This document shows, one piece after another, positions 63,360-64,000 of a DNA stretch of 64,000 bases. The position numbers and the translations under genes were made by a program. Under the pieces are notes generated by a model that was given only the letters and a program-made list of their open reading frames with translations, made no database searches and had not been told where the DNA came from. The stretch's first letter is position 1; each line of letters begins with the position of its first letter. The DNA lies in the NCBI GenBank assembly GCA_022820925.1, contig JAJEEO010000008.1:62001-126000 (forward strand), written 5' to 3'. The DNA comes from Acidimicrobiia bacterium. GTDB lineage: Bacteria; Actinomycetota; Acidimicrobiia; Acidimicrobiales; Poriferisodalaceae.

Positions 63360-64000
63360 GTGAAGACGACGCTGACGCCGCTGGATCCAGCGGATTTCAT
63401 CGGGCCCGCGCCGGTTTCCGAACCCGACTCCTCCGCTGGGGACGAGGCGCCGGTTGCGGCAATCGTCGATGACGTGGGCGCCGATGACGTGGGCGCCGAT
63501 GAGGCGGACCGCGACAACTCCCCTCCGGAGCGATTCGTCGGCCCGCGAGTCAAGCTGACCGTCGAGGTCGACGCCGAAACCTTCGACGCCGATGTCGACG
63601 CTGCATTCCGCAAGCTCGCTCGTGAAGTGCGCATCCCGGGATTCCGTCCAGGGCGGGCGCCGCGCCGGGTGCTGGAATCTCACTTCGGTGTCGACATCGG
63701 GCGCGCCCAGGCCCTCGAAGAGGCCCTGCCCCGCTACTACGCCGAAGCCGTGCGTGACAACCAGGTCGACGTGGTCAACCAGCCCGAGCTGGAATTGACC
63801 CTCGACGGGAGCGACGGACCGGTGGCGTTCGAGGCCACCGTCGAGATCAGGCCGGTCGTGGCGATCTCGGGCTACCACGACATGAAGGTGGAGATCCCGA
63901 GCCCCGAGCCGTCCGACGAGGAGGTCGACGCACGCATCGACGAGACGAGACGCCAGTTCGCCGACATCGCCGAGGTGGACCGTCCGGCGTCGGAAGGCGA
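63360..64000 (+). CDS. tig: Trigger factor, with acidic insertion near the N-terminus (3' part cut by the window edge)
   Basis: Ribosome-bound chaperone and peptidyl-prolyl isomerase; about 213 residues are inside the window. The ribosome-binding domain is recognised from [26 protein letters not shown] and the signature [13 protein letters not shown] (about 94-106). The usual first strand KTTLTPLD is at 2-9, but instead of a few residues about 50 acidic residues (10-62) separate it from the next strand. The insert includes two exact 15-bp DNA units (63468-63497, DDVGA twice). Start GTG 63360. The C-terminal part is outside the window. Confidence 0.92.
   Translation, partial: MKTTLTPLDPADFIGPAPVSEPDSSAGDEAPVAAIVDDVGADDVGADEADRDNSPPERFVGPRVKLTVEVDAETFDADVDAAFRKLAREVRIPGFRPGRAPRRVLESHFGVDIGRAQALEEALPRYYAEAVRDNQVDVVNQPELELTLDGSDGPVAFEATVEIRPVVAISGYHDMKVEIPSPEPSDEEVDARIDETRRQFADIAEVDRPASEG

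Overview
The window is GC-rich, densely coded DNA with many GTG starts and short gaps. It looks like a member of the Actinomycetota. The order clpX-folC-ndk-mreBCD-pbp2-rodA-radical SAM pair-rne-rplU-rpmA-obgE-proB-proA, together with many acyl-CoA dehydrogenases, a class III CoA transferase and a flavin monooxygenase, suggests an Acidimicrobiia-like heterotroph. That placement is inference. No tRNA, rRNA, CRISPR, phage or insertion sequence was seen.

Layout. 1-2 kb: the 5' part of menA, a double-hotdog thioesterase, and an AhpD-like protein whose frame is interrupted only by an in-frame TGA at the second position of its CXXC motif, followed by a well-formed bacterial SECIS-like hairpin (candidate selenoprotein). 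2-10.6 kb: zinc alcohol dehydrogenase, DUF418 membrane protein, metallo-hydrolase, molybdate transporter modABC, an NAD-dependent epimerase and a lineage-specific protein. 10.6-17.5 kb: dimethylformamidase-like protein with a rhodanese, an orphan hydantoinase/oxoprolinase-type protein and an amidase. 17.6-31.6 kb: a catabolic region with a Baeyer-Villiger-type monooxygenase, three acyl-CoA dehydrogenases, enoyl-CoA hydratase, TesB thioesterase, CadI/ArsI-like protein, 2-keto-4-pentenoate hydratase-like protein, 2-hydroxyacid dehydrogenase, O-acetylhomoserine sulfhydrylase, CoA transferase and amidohydrolase. 31.6-38.1 kb: envelope polysaccharide genes (GT2, polyprenyl glycosylphosphotransferase, GT39-like protein, galE) and a DUF3048 lipoprotein. 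38.1-48.8 kb: rsfS-nadD, a sigma factor behind a highly structured leader, class II DAHP synthase, a MoxR/VWA pair, then proA, proB, obgE, rpmA, rplU. 48.8-63.1 kb: rne, two linked radical SAM-family genes, the rod-shape and cell-wall elongation genes, ndk, folC and clpX, all on the minus strand. The trigger factor gene runs off the right edge.

How it fits together. The 17.6-31.6 kb genes could oxidise a ketone or branched acid to acyl-CoA and shorten it by beta-oxidation-type steps. The right half is housekeeping: translation and ribosome assembly (rplU, rpmA, obgE, rsfS), RNA decay (rne), proline synthesis, and the elongasome (mreBCD, PBP2, RodA).

Most interesting signals: (1) the AhpD-like CXXU gene with SECIS; (2) a roughly 230-nt leader of consecutive hairpins before the sigma factor; (3) an interspersed intergenic repeat at three loci, one copy carrying a substituted hairpin; (4) mutually exclusive hairpins before the O-acetylhomoserine sulfhydrylase gene; (5) a PBP2 with a calcium-loop-like motif and an Arg/His-rich 11-residue repeat tail; (6) a trigger factor with an acidic insertion near its N-terminus.
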